From: Bradyrhizobium sp. AZCC 1610 | Lineage (GTDB): Bacteria > Pseudomonadota > Alphaproteobacteria > Rhizobiales > Xanthobacteraceae | NCBI RefSeq assembly: GCF_036924515.1 | Contig: NZ_JAZHRR010000001.1 | Location: 3,505,001-3,569,000 of the forward strand | Direction: 5' to 3' | Length of the DNA stretch: 64,000 bases | Shown: in pieces, positions 20,059-27,210 of the stretch | Layout: each line of letters opens with the position of its first letter | How positions within the stretch are numbered: position 1 is the stretch's first letter | Notes under the pieces: generated by a model | Database searches by the model: none | Seen by the model: only the letters and a program-made list of their open reading frames with translations | Told to the model about the DNA's origin: nothing | Position numbers and translations under genes: made by a program

Positions 20059-20640
20059 TTAGCGGCGGGAATCTCTTTCGGCCTGTGCTCTCTTGTTCGC
20101 CTGTGACACCCGTCCAATTGTTGACCGCGGGAGTTTGATACTTCGTCGGCGACTCGGAATCGCCTTCATGCCTTCATGGGAAGTTGGCTGATTTGTCGGG
20201 CGGGAGAATTGCTGTGCCCTCCGAAGAGAAAGCGCTCGCCGAGCCGCTTCTCCCAGTTCCCTCCTCGCCTCAAATTTTTGGAGACGTGCGAGCTCCTTGT
20301 TAACCCGCTTCAGGGCAGCCACGAAAACCTGCTTACGATGGAGAGAATGCTCGGCAGTCCCCGAAACGCTTTGGCCTCGCGGCTCGGCGGTGCCTTTGCT
20401 GATCCGACGCCGCTGGAAGGCGAGCGTACGCTCCCTGTCCCGGAGCTTTCTGAGCGATGATTTCAGGTTTTCAAGTGTCGCGCGATCCGCATCACCAATT
20501 TCGGGGTGATGAGAGGTCTGTATGAGCGCTTTCTCATCGTGATTCAAGATACTTAGCTCGAACTTGCAGGGTGCAGACATTTGACATCTCATACGTGCAA
20601 TTCGTTGCCTCGCCGTCGCTGCGCTAGCCAACTTTGCCAA
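20059..20640 (-). CDS. conserved hypothetical basic protein, 193 residues
   Basis: The product is strongly basic and mostly helical, with a coiled-coil-like middle (LENLKSSLRKLRDRERTLAFQRR and FVAALKRVNKELARLQKFEARREL) and a basic tail. I recall paralogues with the same skeleton (a KFELS.L..DE start, RERTLA, RKQVF.AALKRVNKE) as frequent unknowns in Bradyrhizobium. It has no signal peptide. The TTG at 20640 is used; Met codons at 20589 and 20580 are alternatives. Its location among repeats suggests it belongs to the accessory pool. A nucleic-acid-binding role is only a guess from charge. Confidence 0.65.
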   Translation of the reverse strand: MAKLASAATARQRIARMRCQMSAPCKFELSILNHDEKALIQTSHHPEIGDADRATLENLKSSLRKLRDRERTLAFQRRRISKGTAEPRGQSVSGTAEHSLHRKQVFVAALKRVNKELARLQKFEARRELGEAARRALSLRRAQQFSRPTNQPTSHEGMKAIPSRRRSIKLPRSTIGRVSQANKRAQAERDSRR

Positions 20641-20683
20641 TCATATCCACGGTGCGTTTCCGGGGCTCTCACGATAGCTTGAT

Positions 20684-20709
20684 GAATTACGGAATTACGG
20701 GAATTACGG
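20684..20709. repeat. tandem GAATTACGG, three units
   Basis: GAATTACG, GAATTACGG and GAATTACGG follow one another and run into the left end of the 74-base mini-element. They look like duplications of that element's outer end sequence. Confidence 0.6.
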
Positions 20710-20778
20710 TGACAGTCTACTCAATTGCCGTCGCGCCCTTTGTAACATCGCCTGCGAATTGAGTGCACTGGCACCGTA
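20705..20778. mobile_element. 74-base non-coding mini-element with RAYT-type inverted ends
   Basis: The left end at 20705-20726 (TACGGTGACAGTCTACTCAATT) and the right end at 20757-20778 (AATTGAGTGCACTGGCACCGTA) are near-perfect reverse complements around a 30-base core. The same ends bound the transposase gene at 21618-22351. This is most simply a miniature, non-autonomous relative mobilised by the transposase, comparable to REP/BIME sequences and their RAYT. Confidence 0.65.
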
Positions 20779-20848
20779 ATGCGAAGTACACGAGGTGGTC
20801 ACGCATCTCCGTGAGTCGCTGGTGCTGCCGATAGTGATGACCGTCATC

Positions 20849-21058
20849 TCACTGGATGGTCGCGGCGCATCGGCACGCATCGTGGTAGGCGATCACGGAC
20901 CGCGACTGCTTCAGTAGTTGAGGGATCAGGGACGCGCTGTCCCTGACCTCCGCCACCATCAGCGCGACGAGGGCGATGAAAACCAGAGCCTCGGGCCAGA
21001 CCTGTTCTGGTATGCTTGGCCTCGACGATGTCGCCGCGCGCATCACGGCGGTTCCCAT
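20849..21058 (-). CDS. possible small hydrophobic protein, 69 residues
   Basis: The frame has a high share of G or C in third codon positions, as real genes here do, and a central hydrophobic stretch (EALVFIALVALMVAEV) with a C-terminal part containing two Cys. A second minus-strand frame (20844-21074) overlaps it and looks like a shadow. I know no homologue and no ribosome binding site is obvious, so the call is tentative. Confidence 0.3.
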   Translation of the reverse strand: MGTAVMRAATSSRPSIPEQVWPEALVFIALVALMVAEVRDSASLIPQLLKQSRSVIAYHDACRCAATIQ

Positions 21059-21163
21059 CAGGAATTATTCCCACCTTTTAGGAGTTCCAACTCAACTGTT
21101 ACTTGTGTCGTGTTCAGGTTGTGCTGTAATGGCGATGCAAGGTCCAAAAAATGGGACACTCCA

Positions 21164-21430
21164 ATGATCATTCCCCAGCAAACCGACCTCGGACGCCGCG
21201 TGGTCTACCGGCCTCCGGGGGCTGGACGCAGGTACGGCGTCATCAGCGCGATATTCACCCGCCGCGTGTTGGTCCGGTTCGATCACCAGCACTACAACAG
21301 CCGCTTGGTCAACGCAGCCTATCTGGAGTTTGTCAAACGACCGGCCGAGGCCGTGCCGCGTTCACATGGGGCGCGGAGCAGGCAGCAATCGCCAGCTATT
21401 CCCGGCCTGCCGATACCCGGCGAATCCTAG
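21164..21430 (+). CDS. small basic KOW-like hypothetical protein
   Basis: From the ATG at 21164 the 88-residue product begins MIIPQQTDLGRRVVYRP and continues GRRYGVISAIFTRRVLVRFD, a pattern (G.rV.Y.....GvI......VlVRfD) that recalls small beta-barrel KOW-like proteins found in phage and rhizobial genomes. The frame is open upstream to 20918, but that part has no supporting features. It is followed by the third double-hairpin repeat. The role is unknown. Confidence 0.45.
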   Translation: MIIPQQTDLGRRVVYRPPGAGRRYGVISAIFTRRVLVRFDHQHYNSRLVNAAYLEFVKRPAEAVPRSHGARSRQQSPAIPGLPIPGES

Positions 21431-21499
21431 CCAACAGTCTCGGCGGTAAGGATCGAACTGCATCCCTGGAATGAGACACGTGAATTTCTGTGAGAGCAT

Positions 21500-21579
21500 G
21501 TAGCCGCATGAGCGCAGCGATATGCGGGATAAAACAAAACCCGGATGTCGCCTTCGCTCATCCGGGTTCCGCTTGCTAG
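21500..21579. repeat. double-hairpin dispersed repeat, copy 3
   Basis: The first hairpin is CCGCATGAGCGCAGCGATATGCGG and the second is CCCGGATG...CATCCGGG, then TTCCGCTTGCTAG. Its last bases are the stop of the gene remnant on the minus strand (next entry). This is the same relation as copy 4 has to the gene ending at 27211. Confidence 0.75.
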
Positions 21580-21615
21580 AGCTTCGCCTTCAGCGACAGC
21601 GGAATCCGAAAACGA
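21576..21615 (-). pseudogene. 13-codon 3' remnant of a paralogue of the gene at 27211-28374
   Basis: Read on the minus strand, the bases encode RFRIPLSLKAKL and a stop. The intact gene at 27211 ends TFRVPLTLKARL and a stop, and both stops abut a copy of the double-hairpin repeat. The RAYT element begins 3-4 bases further on, so the rest of this paralogue was lost, or displaced, at the junction with that element. Confidence 0.6.
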
Positions 21616-21617
21616 AC

Positions 21618-22352
21618 TACGGTGACAGTGTACTCAATTGATTCTTCGCGCTGTGGTTGGCATCCTGCCGTATGGCTCGCCTCGCTCGTGTCGTCATTCC
21701 CGACATTCCGCACCACGTGACGCAACGTGGCAACGGCCGGGCACGAACTTTCTTCGGCAATGACGACTACGCGCTTTATCGCGACTTGCTCGCAGCGTCC
21801 TGCCGCGCCGCAGGAGTGGAAATTTGGGCGTGGTGTCTGATGCCAAACCATGTGCATCTGATTCTCGTGCCGTCCGACGCGGACGGGTTGCGCCGCGCGC
21901 TGGCGCCGGTGCATCGCCGCTATGCCGGCATCATCCACGCACGCCGCAAGCGGACCGGCCATTTCTGGCAGGGGCGTTTCGGATGCGTCGCCATGGACGA
22001 GGCGCATCTCGCAGCGGCGCTGCGCTATGTATCGCTCAATCCCGTACGGGCGCGTCTCGTCAGCCGCGCGCGCGACTGGCGCTGGTCCAGCGTGCGCGCA
22101 CAACTCAGCGGGCGTCACGACGGCGTCACGGCTCTGGCGCCAGTCCATGAGCGCTATCCGGATTTCGCCAATTTCCTTTCCGAAGAGCCGGATGCTGGCG
22201 TGATCGAGCGGCTGCGCGGCGCGGAGAGCATCGGCCGGCCGCTCGGCAATCGAAAATTCCTCGACGCCATCGAGTACAAGACGCGGCGCGTCCTCAAGCC
22301 CGCGAAACGCGGCCCGAAGCCACGGGACGAATTAAGTGCACTGTCACCTTAA
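21618..22352 (+). mobile_element. RAYT element (IS200/IS605-related REP-associated tyrosine transposase unit)
   Basis: The ends are TACGGTGACAGTGTACTCAATT at 21618-21639 and AATTAAGTGCACTGTCACCTTA at 22330-22351, complementary at 19 of 22 positions. They enclose one transposase gene. Two shorter relatives with the same ends lie at 20705-20778 and 24149-24202. The right end codes for the last residues and the stop of the transposase. Confidence 0.75.
21672..22352 (+). CDS. REP-associated tyrosine transposase (TnpA-REP, Y1 HUH family)
   Basis: The 226-residue product begins MARLARVVIPDIPHHVTQRGNG, the usual start of this family, so I choose the ATG at 21672 over 21657. The HUH metal site is in MPNHVHLI (about residues 57-64), the GHFWQGRF segment is typical, and the catalytic-Tyr helix is in ALRYVSLNPVRA. 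Such enzymes cut single-stranded DNA at short hairpins and are thought to spread REP-like sequences. The C terminus is encoded inside the right terminal repeat. Confidence 0.9.
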   Translation: MARLARVVIPDIPHHVTQRGNGRARTFFGNDDYALYRDLLAASCRAAGVEIWAWCLMPNHVHLILVPSDADGLRRALAPVHRRYAGIIHARRKRTGHFWQGRFGCVAMDEAHLAAALRYVSLNPVRARLVSRARDWRWSSVRAQLSGRHDGVTALAPVHERYPDFANFLSEEPDAGVIERLRGAESIGRPLGNRKFLDAIEYKTRRVLKPAKRGPKPRDELSALSP

Positions 22353-22438
22353 TTCGAACATTATACCCAAAATTCTTCAGTTCGGCGATAACGAGCCCCC
22401 TTTACTGCATCAGCAGCCCCAACGCTTAGTTGCTGGCC

Positions 22439-23600
22439 TCAAGCGCGTAATGCAAGGCTCGCGAGCAGAGCTACAAGCTCACCTTGTCTCGAAACGCCAA
22501 GCTTGACGAAAACACGCTTCAGAACGTTGCGAACGGTTTCCTCGGAAAGATTGAGACGTTCCGCTGCCTCGCGCGGCGGCAGACCGGCACCTACCAAGGA
22601 CGCAACGCGCGCTTCACCAAGGGTCAGATTCAGCGAGTCCCGCACAATCGCAGGATCGGTGGGTTCTCCAATCTTCGGCTCAGCAATCAGAACGATAACG
22701 TGAGTGTGGTTGAAGAACTGCTCAGAGGCTGCAGCTTTGGCTGTTATAGGCAACAAATGCACGACGAGGGGGTATGAAGATGATCGCCGAGGCACGAGAA
22801 TTGGTTTGGCGTCATTGAAACTACTAACTCCTGCCTCAAGTAGTGCATCGATAGCTGCTTCGCTCCTAAGCCGAAGATTTCCGTAGCCGATGCATAACTT
22901 TCCTTGCAAAAGGTAGATATCCTCTCCGAGCAGGTGCTTGGCAGCTAAGTTCGAGAAGACGACGCGTCCCATCGAGTCGAGAGTAAACACGGCGACACCG
23001 ACCCGCGCCAAGCGCCTCCTCCAGGCCAAGTCGAGCAAACTCAGAGTCGAAGAGGCGGATCGAGAGATTGAACGACTTCTCGATATGGCGTCCGACCACG
23101 GTGAGAAGCTTCAGATCGGCCTCAGAATGCGGATCAGAATCGAGGCGGCGCTGAAGGCTCAATGCTACGCCCACCTGCGGGTTCGGGGAGGTTGCGATTC
23201 CAGCAATTCCGCCAAGGCCATACTTCGCGCGAAACTCGGTGAAAAATGGATCGGTTCGAAATTCATCAGGTGTGCAAAGATGTTGATCCGCAAACGCCTC
23301 GCCACTGAAGAAGTATCCGCGCTCCACGGCGCGGCTGGCAAGAGGATCCCTGGATGACCAATCTTGCTCGTATTCGAGTTGAGCTGCGACGAGGCTCTCG
23401 GAAACTATTGTGCCAAAAGAGCCATCATCTCGACGCCATAGAAGAACAGCCCCCGCATCGTTAAAGATGTTGGCGATCTTGCCTAGCGTTCCCGGCCAGA
23501 GCTGGGGGTTCGGCGCGGCATCGTAAATGGACTCAATTGCCTCCAACAAGGCGCTACTGGGATCATCCACAAAGCTTGGTTGCAAACGCGCTTCCTTCAA
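22439..23600 (-). pseudogene. LuxR-family transcriptional regulator split by a frameshift near 23010
   Basis: The N-terminal part (23600 to about 23010) reads LLEAIESIYDAAPNPQLWPGTL and continues as a PAS/GAF-like sensory region. The C-terminal part (to 22439) contains FTLDSMGRVVFSN and a LuxR-type helix-turn-helix (NLTLGEARVASLVGAGLPPREAAERLNLSEETVRN, given here as the end of the recognition region). The two frames overlap at 22866-23038. Removing one base of the GG in CTTGGCGCG (about 23010) joins EEAL to ARVGVAVFTLD and restores about 386 residues. The start is a TTG with no strong ribosome binding site. Either a pseudogene or a base-calling error. Confidence 0.8.
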
Positions 23601-23759
23601 GGATTTAGTATCGTCAACTGCAAACGATCCGTCATTTAAATTATTTTCAGATTAGACCCAAATGGGTCATGCAGGTCAATCCAAATCAAGTCGATGATGC
23701 TCCGAAGTATTCGCGCCGCTTGGCGTGATTATCTGCAAGGCCGACCAAGGGAGAAAGAT

Positions 23760-24005
23760 ATGAATAGGATTTCGTTTAGTCTGTTAACGGCGGCTCTCGC
23801 TATGTTTACTCTTTTGATCTTAGAACCAATTTTTTCGTCTAGCGCATACGCGAGCAAAATGAACGGTAAAGGTTCCGGGTGCTCTGATCGCTCTTGCAGA
23901 GGTATCAATTCACCTAATTTCGGAAAGAAGAAGAGCGGCAAAAAGACCACCTCTTCGATCGACTTACGCATCGATCGGAGCCGGAATGGTTCGCTCGCTG
24001 CCTGA
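23760..24005 (+). CDS. small secreted hypothetical protein, 81 residues
   Basis: The start at ATG 23760 follows AGGGAGAAAG. A signal peptide (about residues 1-31, ending SSAYA) precedes a short basic mature part with a Cys pair (GCSDRSCRG) and a Lys/Ser-rich tail. The longer frame from 23694 lacks a ribosome binding site. It lies between the LuxR remnant and the desaturase, and is lower in GC than the core genes. Its composition suggests a cationic secreted peptide; the function is unknown. Confidence 0.65.
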   Translation: MNRISFSLLTAALAMFTLLILEPIFSSSAYASKMNGKGSGCSDRSCRGINSPNFGKKKSGKKTTSSIDLRIDRSRNGSLAA

Positions 24006-24148
24006 TAGAGTTTCGACCCCAAGAGGAGAGACCGCCTTCGCGGCGGCCGTGCTTTTCAAGCAAACATCAACCCCCAGCCCATTCTTCGCCAACGTAACTC
24101 GCCGACAACTCGCGTTCGCAGCGGCCCGTATCAAGGACAACGAGCAGT

Positions 24149-24202
24149 TGCGGTGACGGTGCATTCAGCATCGCTTGCCGAATTAAGTGCGCTGTCACCG
24201 TA
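24149..24202. mobile_element. 54-base degenerate mini-element with RAYT-type ends
   Basis: The right end AATTAAGTGCGCTGTCACCGTA (24181-24202) matches the RAYT element's end well, while the left end (24149-24168, TGCGGTGACGGTGCATTCAG) is weaker. It ends 20 bases before the start of the desaturase gene and may supply or disrupt its leader. Confidence 0.55.
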
Positions 24203-24222
24203 ACGCAAAATGGCATCCCGAA

Positions 24223-25233
24223 ATGCTCACTGCATTATTAACAGTGGTTCGCAAGGTAGTGACGGCCCGCACGGTTTCAGTGGACAGTTTCTTTCAGCCT
24301 GTAATCTTTGAAGGCGTCAAGTTCGGCGGGCTGCCCGCAATTAGAAAGCGTGTCGAGAACGGACTACTCGTCGGAATTCCCCTATTGGGAAGCTTTTGGG
24401 CCGGACGTCATATAGTGCAGCACGGCGTTACCTGGATTGATATTTCTGCTTTCGTGCTCTTTTACGTTCTTGTCGGTCTGGGCGTCGCCCTCGGCCTGCA
24501 TCGCTATTTCTCGCACAAGAGTTTTGAAACCACCCCAGCAATCGCATTTTTGTTGGGTGCGCTTGGCTCTATGGCTTTTCAGGGGTCTATTGCACGTTGG
24601 GTTGTAGATCACAGGCGCCACCACGCCCACACAGATCAGTTCGGAGATGTGCACTCGCCGCTTGTTGACGAATGGGGCTCTTCTCTCAGTGGACTTCAGG
24701 GAATTTGGCACGCCCATGTCGGTTGGTTGTTTGATTGCACCACGACAGATGTCAGTGTTTACGGAGCAAGCGTTACTGACAACAAGCTGATAGCCTTTTT
24801 CCATCGAACCCACTGGATCTGGCCCGCAATTTCCTTGGCCATGCCTTACGTGTACGGCTACGTGCTCGCCGGTCCTGAGGCAGCATGGAGTGCGATGCTT
24901 ATCGGCGGATGCCTGCGCACCACGGTACTTCACAATGTAGTCTGGGGCGTCAATTCTATCGGCCATCTCTTCGGCGAAGAGGCTTATTCGCAAGGCAACG
25001 GAAGCAAGAACAATCGAATTCTAGCAATGCTGACGTTTGGTGACGGCTGGCACAATAACCATCACCGCTTTCCGCGCTCAGCTTTTCATGGGCTCACAGA
25101 CGGGCAGCTCGACGTAAACGGTCACATCATCACGTTGCTGGAAAAACTTGGACTAGTCTGGAACGTTATAAGATTGCCGCGAGATCGATCAGAGACGCCC
25201 GATAGCATCGCGATTGGTGCCAAGCATGGATGA
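24223..25233 (+). CDS. acyl-CoA / fatty-acid desaturase (delta-9 type, membrane di-iron)
   Basis: The enzyme would insert a cis double bond in a saturated acyl chain using O2 and electrons. The 336-residue protein has four membrane segments and all three histidine boxes: HRYFSH (residues 93-98), HRRHH (130-134) and HNNHH (277-281), in the order and spacing of acyl-CoA desaturases. I start it at ATG 24223, since the GTG at 24187 lies in the mini-element. Its stop overlaps the start of the methyltransferase by 8 bases (ATGGATGA), so the two are translationally coupled. Confidence 0.92.
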   Translation: MLTALLTVVRKVVTARTVSVDSFFQPVIFEGVKFGGLPAIRKRVENGLLVGIPLLGSFWAGRHIVQHGVTWIDISAFVLFYVLVGLGVALGLHRYFSHKSFETTPAIAFLLGALGSMAFQGSIARWVVDHRRHHAHTDQFGDVHSPLVDEWGSSLSGLQGIWHAHVGWLFDCTTTDVSVYGASVTDNKLIAFFHRTHWIWPAISLAMPYVYGYVLAGPEAAWSAMLIGGCLRTTVLHNVVWGVNSIGHLFGEEAYSQGNGSKNNRILAMLTFGDGWHNNHHRFPRSAFHGLTDGQLDVNGHIITLLEKLGLVWNVIRLPRDRSETPDSIAIGAKHG

Positions 25234-26155
25234 TCGAGTTCTAATTCCAACGAGATCGGCTATTGCTGCCCCCCTCGAGCGTCTGATGAAATTTGTGGAA
25301 AAGGGCGGGCCTCAACCGATCGAATATGACGAACTTTCAACCTTGTTTGATGAAATTGCCATACGCCGTACGGAAGGTGATCTCGAGTCCATCATAGCGT
25401 TCGCCCAAGACTCAAAGGGAGCGTTCAACTCGACTCAAACAAATCAAGGTTTCGTTTGTATTCGCCCACATGGATACCACGGGGACTTTGAAATCATCGA
25501 TCGCATCTACACCAATTGGGTATCCCCCGACCCTACACTCGAACGCTGGGATCATTTCTTTCAGAGAAGTTCAGCGGCCAAAGCCGTGCGGGCACGGAAA
25601 GAATATTGCCATGCCCTACTCCGCGATATCGCGAACTGCCGTCCAAGCGGGGCTCAGGTATTGAACGTTGCGAGCGGTCCTGGCAGGGACATATTCGAGT
25701 TCTTTGTCAAGCACGCCAATCTAGCGCACAGGCTCCAGATTCATTTTGTTGAGCAGGATGGCAAGGCATTAGAGCACGCCAGTAAGCTTCTCACGCCGTT
25801 CCTCAGCCAGATAACGCTAGAGCACAACAATATCCTTCGTTGGCGAACCAACCAGCGATTCGATTTGATCTGGTGCGCTGGGCTTTTTGACTATCTGACT
25901 GATGCTTTGTTTGTTCGATTGCTCCGAAAATTGGCGTGCATGCTCTGCCCCGGAGGAGAACTAGTTGTCGGAAACTTCTCCAACCGCAATGTGCATCGCA
26001 ACTATATGGAGTTCGGCGGGTGGCATCTTTTTCACCGAGACAGTGCAAAGCTCCTATCGCTTTTCAAACGGGCTAACATCGCAGACGCTTCAGCGCGCAT
26101 TGGTGAGGAGCCAAATGGGGTCAATCTGTTCTTACACATCCGCAAAGCGTCATAG
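25226..26155 (+). CDS. SAM-dependent methyltransferase resembling PhcB (3-hydroxy fatty acid methyl ester synthesis)
   Basis: The 309-residue product has an N-terminal helical part with the phrase RPHGYHGDFEIIDRIY and a linker WDHFFQRSSAAKAVRARKEY, followed by a class I methyltransferase fold: SAM motif I VLNVASGPGRD (about residues 145-155), HFVEQDG (motif II) and FDLIWCAGLFDYL (motif IV). The N-terminal phrase is what I remember from the family annotated as extracellular factor 3-hydroxypalmitic acid methyl ester biosynthesis proteins (Ralstonia PhcB). The ATG at 25226 overlaps the desaturase stop. A fatty-acyl substrate is inferred from family and coupling. Confidence 0.8.
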   Translation: MDDRVLIPTRSAIAAPLERLMKFVEKGGPQPIEYDELSTLFDEIAIRRTEGDLESIIAFAQDSKGAFNSTQTNQGFVCIRPHGYHGDFEIIDRIYTNWVSPDPTLERWDHFFQRSSAAKAVRARKEYCHALLRDIANCRPSGAQVLNVASGPGRDIFEFFVKHANLAHRLQIHFVEQDGKALEHASKLLTPFLSQITLEHNNILRWRTNQRFDLIWCAGLFDYLTDALFVRLLRKLACMLCPGGELVVGNFSNRNVHRNYMEFGGWHLFHRDSAKLLSLFKRANIADASARIGEEPNGVNLFLHIRKAS

Positions 26156-26296
26156 TAACGCGCAACGTGGTCAGCCAACCTTCTTGTCGTAGCCCATTTG
26201 GGTCACGACAAGCGTCCCGAGACAATCATATAAAGCTATGAGGACCAGCGTGCCTTCGAGGTCTCGCCGCAGGTCGGAATGGAGGGGGATTTAAGT

Positions 26297-27118
26297 ATGA
26301 TTTTTTGCCGATTTGTTGCCTGCTACATCGCAGTGCTTGTCGTGGTGCTTTCGGTAAAAACAGCATCCGCAGATGTCGTTTTAGGCCCCGTGACTTACGG
26401 CGGCAGCTATTCCGGTCAATGGGTTGATGGCAACGGCACCGGGCAGAACTACAGTGGGAGCTTAACCGCGGGAAACAATCTGGACATCACACACTCGGGC
26501 TTGAGTACCTCTTCCTTCAGGCTTCACACAGCCCTTACTCCGGCGCCCTTTTTCGAAATAACTGCTGCGGCCTCTGCGCCGGGATATATCCCAGGAACGG
26601 GATATGTTGGAGGAGCTGCCGCGACCGCATACTTCACTATGCAGTACCAAATCTACATAGCCGGGCAGCCGGGAGTCGTGCACACCCATATAAATGCCTT
26701 GGGCGCCGTGACTACCGAAGGAAACGTGGCGGTGCTTAGGATTGGCAACGCCAACGCCTCAGTAGGCAGTTACTCGTGGTCGACTGGTGCAGGCGCACAC
26801 AGTGGCGAGACCGGACTGAATTTTGCAGTTAATGGCAGCTACGCCTTTTTGACCAACACAATCTACAATGTGATGCTGGAGGGCACCGTTTCTGCTGGAT
26901 GCGGAGCATTCGAGGCCTGCAGCGCAAGTAATCACACGATGATCGATCCTGTCTTCACTGCGCCCGACGGTTATCAAATCCAACTCAGTCATGGCGTAGG
27001 TAACTCTATCGCTGCTGTCCCCGAGCCAGCTACCTGGGCAATGATCATCCTGGGTTTTGCTGGTGTTGGCTTCTTGGCGCAACGGCGGAAGAGCAAGGCA
27101 AGCTTCAACACCATTTGA
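26297..27118 (+). CDS. PEPxxWA-CTERM secreted protein
   Basis: The 273-residue product has a signal peptide (about residues 1-24, ending ASA), a Gly/Ser/Thr-rich beta-type mature part with one close Cys pair (GCGAFEACS), and a C-terminal sorting tail: [20 protein letters not shown] then RRKSK. That tail (PEP motif, membrane helix, basic cluster) is the alphaproteobacterial PEPxxWA-CTERM signal for an exosortase-like system. No exosortase gene is in the window. The ATG at 26297 has GGAGGGGG upstream. The role may be surface or exopolysaccharide associated. Confidence 0.88.
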   Translation: MIFCRFVACYIAVLVVVLSVKTASADVVLGPVTYGGSYSGQWVDGNGTGQNYSGSLTAGNNLDITHSGLSTSSFRLHTALTPAPFFEITAAASAPGYIPGTGYVGGAAATAYFTMQYQIYIAGQPGVVHTHINALGAVTTEGNVAVLRIGNANASVGSYSWSTGAGAHSGETGLNFAVNGSYAFLTNTIYNVMLEGTVSAGCGAFEACSASNHTMIDPVFTAPDGYQIQLSHGVGNSIAAVPEPATWAMIILGFAGVGFLAQRRKSKASFNTI

Positions 27119-27132
27119 ACCTGCAAGCGCGT

Positions 27133-27210
27133 CCCCCGCATGTGCGCCGCGACATGCGGGAGTCAAGACTCCGGATGTCCTTAGCTGATCCGGGCCGCGC
27201 TTGCCGCTAG
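27133..27210. repeat. double-hairpin dispersed repeat, copy 4
   Basis: CCCGCATGTGCGCCGCGACATGCGGG forms the first hairpin and CCGGATGTCCTTAGCTGATCCGG the second. It lies between the convergent PEP-CTERM gene and the gene at 27211, where it can end both transcripts. Its right edge touches the stop of the 27211 gene. Confidence 0.75.
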
